Assembly (NCBI GenBank): GCA_945872375.1
Contig: CAMBYR010000078.1
Coordinates: 1-8,436 of the forward strand
Length of the DNA: 8,436 nucleotides
Direction of reading: 5' to 3'
Source of the DNA: an uncultured Blautia sp.
Lineage (GTDB): Bacteria > Bacillota > Clostridia > Lachnospirales > Lachnospiraceae
Positions 7,033 through 8,436 of this stretch are shown in pieces. Position 1 is the first letter of the stretch. Each line of letters opens with the position of its first letter. The notes beneath the pieces were generated by a model. It saw only the letters and a list, made by a program, of their open reading frames with translations. It ran no database searches and was not told where the DNA came from. Position numbers and translations under genes: made by a program.

Positions 7033-7061
7033 AGCTGATATAACTTCAGCTCCTTCTCCTT
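7033..7061 (-). promoter_or_regulatory. Shine-Dalgarno stretch and hairpin ahead of the leader ORF
   Basis: On the minus strand AAGGAGAAGGAG (7061-7050) is followed by AGCTGA (7051-7046), a 7-base loop and TCAGCT (7038-7033), a perfect 6-bp stem ending directly at the ATG at 7032. If the stem forms, the Shine-Dalgarno would sit next to the start codon. The function is inferred. Confidence 0.35.
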
Positions 7062-7100
7062 AAGCCGCACAACAGTTGATGGATAAAATATACCAATTTT

Positions 7101-7128
7101 AATATATCATACGTCCGCCAAAAATCAA
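7101..7128 (-). promoter_or_regulatory. Candidate sigma-A promoter of the sensor kinase
   Basis: On the minus strand TTGATT (7128-7123, 4 of 6) and TATATT (7106-7101, 5 of 6) are 16 nt apart in A+T-rich DNA. The start of transcription would be near 7094, giving a leader of about 130 nt before the kinase ATG, which includes the short ORF at 7032-6958. Confidence 0.45.
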
Positions 7129-7285
7129 TATCGGAGCCGCAGATATTTATCCAGAACAAAAAAGGCATTATCTGTTCACAGGCATAAAATATTTGTTATA
7201 CATAATCAATATCTAAAAACACATTAGAAGAAGTAAAGTCCTACTCCTTCGCATATTTTCTTTTATAAATATATCAATTATATGG
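7129..7285. other. A+T-rich intergenic DNA upstream of the kinase
   Basis: This stretch of the roughly 390-bp gap between the kinase and the phosphatase has no credible gene. The one structure seen is an inverted repeat, 7227-7235 with 7242-7250 (9 bp with one G-U, 6-base loop), followed by a T-rich run on either strand. It could be a second, weaker transcription stop after the phosphatase or a regulator site. A small repeat, ATATC...GATAT, flanks the -35 region of the kinase promoter. No riboswitch or tRNA was recognised. Confidence 0.4.
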
Positions 7286-7322
7286 ATTTATTAAAATGAA
7301 TAAATGCCGGTTTTCCCGGCAT
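7286..7322 (-). terminator. Terminator after the inositol-monophosphatase-like gene
   Basis: ATGCCGG (7304-7310) pairs with CCGGCAT (7316-7322) around a 5-base loop. On the minus strand the stem is followed by a T-rich tract (TTTATTCATTTTAA), 33 bp after the phosphatase stop codon. The tract is interrupted, so termination may be partial. Confidence 0.65.
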
Positions 7323-7355
7323 CTATCTTAAGCCCTTTCGGTTCGTATTTATGAA

Positions 7356-8174
7356 TTATATGTATTTCTGTAATGTGGTCTGACCACAATGTTGGTGCAA
7401 TATTTCCAGCACTTCCTCTACTGCAGCTTTTGTGCCGCTTACAATCGAGCATGGAGCATCCAATGTGATTTCTTTCCCGTCAGCCTGGCAGATTCGGCCG
7501 CCGGCTTCTTCCAGAATGATAGATCCTGCAGCGTAATCATACGGCTGAATCTTTAACTCAAAGTACAGCACATTTGATCCGGTACTTATCCGGCTGATAC
7601 CGATTGCAGCCGAACCTCCGTTACGAATGCAGATGCTTCGAAGAAACAGTTCCTTCACAACAGACATCATGAGATCCACACGGTCATCGTTGTATCTTGC
7701 ACAGCCAAACTCAGCGATACCTTCTGACAGAGCCTTATTCTCCATTGTTACTCTCTTATCATTCAGATACGCGCCTTTGTTTTTCATCCCCTTATACATT
7801 CGATTATTGTATGGGTCGTACACAAATCCGGCGATCATCTTACCATCCAGAGATAATCCGACTGAGATGCAGCTGTGAACATACTCAAAGAGAAAGTTCG
7901 TAGTACCATCTATGGGATCAATGAAAAACACATAGCCGTGTCTGATATCTCCATGGCAATTTCCTTCCATTTCTTCCTCACCATAATATGTCGCTGCCGG
8001 AAGGATCTTCTGAAACTCTTCGATCAGAAACCTCTGAATTTTCCGATCATAAACCGTAACATAATTCGCCGGTCCCTCTTTAGAAAAGATCTCATCTTTT
8101 TTTAAGTGCGCGGACAGGAGAATCTCACCTGCCTGCTTTATCACTTTTTCTATTGATTCATATAATTCGTTCAT
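7356..8174 (-). CDS. Inositol monophosphatase family protein (Mg2+-dependent sugar/inositol phosphatase)
   Basis: The product is 272 aa from the ATG at 8174, the usual length for the family. AAAAAAGGTG lies 9 nt upstream; the longer frame would begin at a GTG (8186) that is part of this RBS. The metal-site motifs are intact: Glu66 in YYGEEEME, Asp86 and Asp89 in FFIDPIDGTTNF (the family signature), and Asp213 in PYDYAAGSIILEEAGG. The last motif usually reads W-D-x-A-A-G; here Pro-Tyr precedes the Asp. No signal peptide is seen, so it acts in the cytoplasm. Known members remove phosphate from inositol phosphates, fructose-1,6-bisphosphate, 3'-phosphoadenosine 5'-phosphate or histidinol phosphate, and the substrate cannot be settled from sequence. 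It is likely a single-gene unit: the upstream DprA-like frame ends 114 bp away and a terminator follows. Confidence 0.92.
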   Translation of the reverse strand: MNELYESIEKVIKQAGEILLSAHLKKDEIFSKEGPANYVTVYDRKIQRFLIEEFQKILPAATYYGEEEMEGNCHGDIRHGYVFFIDPIDGTTNFLFEYVHSCISVGLSLDGKMIAGFVYDPYNNRMYKGMKNKGAYLNDKRVTMENKALSEGIAEFGCARYNDDRVDLMMSVVKELFLRSICIRNGGSAAIGISRISTGSNVLYFELKIQPYDYAAGSIILEEAGGRICQADGKEITLDAPCSIVSGTKAAVEEVLEILHQHCGQTTLQKYI

Positions 8175-8226
8175 CGTATTTCGCACCTTTTTTCACTTAC
8201 ATTTGTTTCTGAATTCTTATAGCAAT

Positions 8227-8255
8227 AATTTACCACACCTGCATGCCGTCCACAA
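8227..8255 (-). promoter_or_regulatory. Weak candidate promoter of the phosphatase gene
   Basis: On the minus strand TTGTGG (8255-8250) and TAAATT (8232-8227) are 17 nt apart, about 50 nt before the phosphatase ATG. Neither box is close to consensus. TATAAG at 8222-8217 is a better -10 but has no -35 at the right distance. Confidence 0.25.
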
Positions 8256-8288
8256 CCATCTAAAAAAGCGCAATAAAGTTTTGAAAAA

Positions 8289-8436
8289 TCACGGCAAAAC
8301 AATAATACTTCTGCCAAATTTTTCACCAGCTTCTATCGTAGAACGTGTTCCGCTGTTCCTGCCTGCTTCCACGACATAAATCTCTGCAGCAAGGGCAGCG
8401 ATGATTCGATTACGCTGAGGGAAATGATACTTTCTG
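8289..8436 (-). CDS. DprA/Smf-like protein, C-terminal end (5' part outside window)
   Basis: A frame open to the right edge reads RKYHFPQRNRIIAALAAEIY, then VVEAGRNSGTRSTIEAGEKF and GRSIIVLP, then TGA. This follows the conserved core of DprA/Smf, the Rossmann-fold protein that loads RecA on incoming single-stranded DNA: FPxRNRIIxxL, VVEAxxxSGxxxTA and GRxVxxxPG. The canonical protein continues for a dozen or more residues after VPG and often has a C-terminal winged-helix domain; this one stops right at LP. It is therefore a shortened family member, a different member of the same superfamily, or a broken gene. Start and length lie outside the window. Confidence 0.6.
   Translation of the reverse strand, partial: RKYHFPQRNRIIAALAAEIYVVEAGRNSGTRSTIEAGEKFGRSIIVLP

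Overview
The window looks like a chromosomal segment from an anaerobic, low-to-mid GC Firmicute, most likely a gut or rumen Clostridia of the Lachnospiraceae type. This rests on the A+T-rich intergenic DNA, the strong GGAGG-type ribosome binding sites, the sigma-A-like promoters, a secreted GH5 endoglucanase, and a very large soluble hybrid sensor kinase of a kind common in that group. The genus cannot be named from the sequence alone.

Layout, left to right. (1) The C-terminal part of an Lrp/AsnC-family regulator on the + strand runs in from the left edge and ends at 302. (2) A convergent terminator hairpin (298-339) overlaps its stop codon. Its T-tract faces the minus strand, so it mainly ends the cellulase transcript. 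(3) On the minus strand, a cytoplasmic serine hydrolase (beta-lactamase/PBP-like fold, 1869-2750) is followed after 27 bp by a secreted GH5 endoglucanase with a Ser/Thr/Gly linker and a CBM2-like C-terminal module (411-1841). The two look like one operon, driven by a good extended -10 promoter at 2800-2828. (4) The 386 bp between the hydrolase and the next gene hold the decayed remains of a second, membrane-anchored hybrid histidine kinase. (5) An intact 1274-residue hybrid sensor kinase (3137-6961) has the order GAF, four PAS-like modules, HisKA, HATPase_c, REC, REC. (6) Its roughly 390-bp upstream region holds a promoter, a possible 24-codon leader ORF that overlaps the kinase start by ATGA, and the terminator of the next gene. 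(7) An inositol-monophosphatase-family phosphatase lies at 7356-8174. (8) The C-terminal end of a DprA/Smf-like protein runs off the right edge and stops unusually early.

Functional links. The serine hydrolase and endoglucanase are plausibly co-expressed, and the kinase lies on the same strand upstream. No DNA-binding response regulator is encoded here, so the kinase output partner (an Hpt protein or a regulator) must lie elsewhere. Several longest-possible ORFs begin at TTG or GTG upstream of the real start. In four genes the start was moved to an internal ATG because of its ribosome binding site or promoter. I found no CRISPR array, insertion sequence, rRNA or tRNA.
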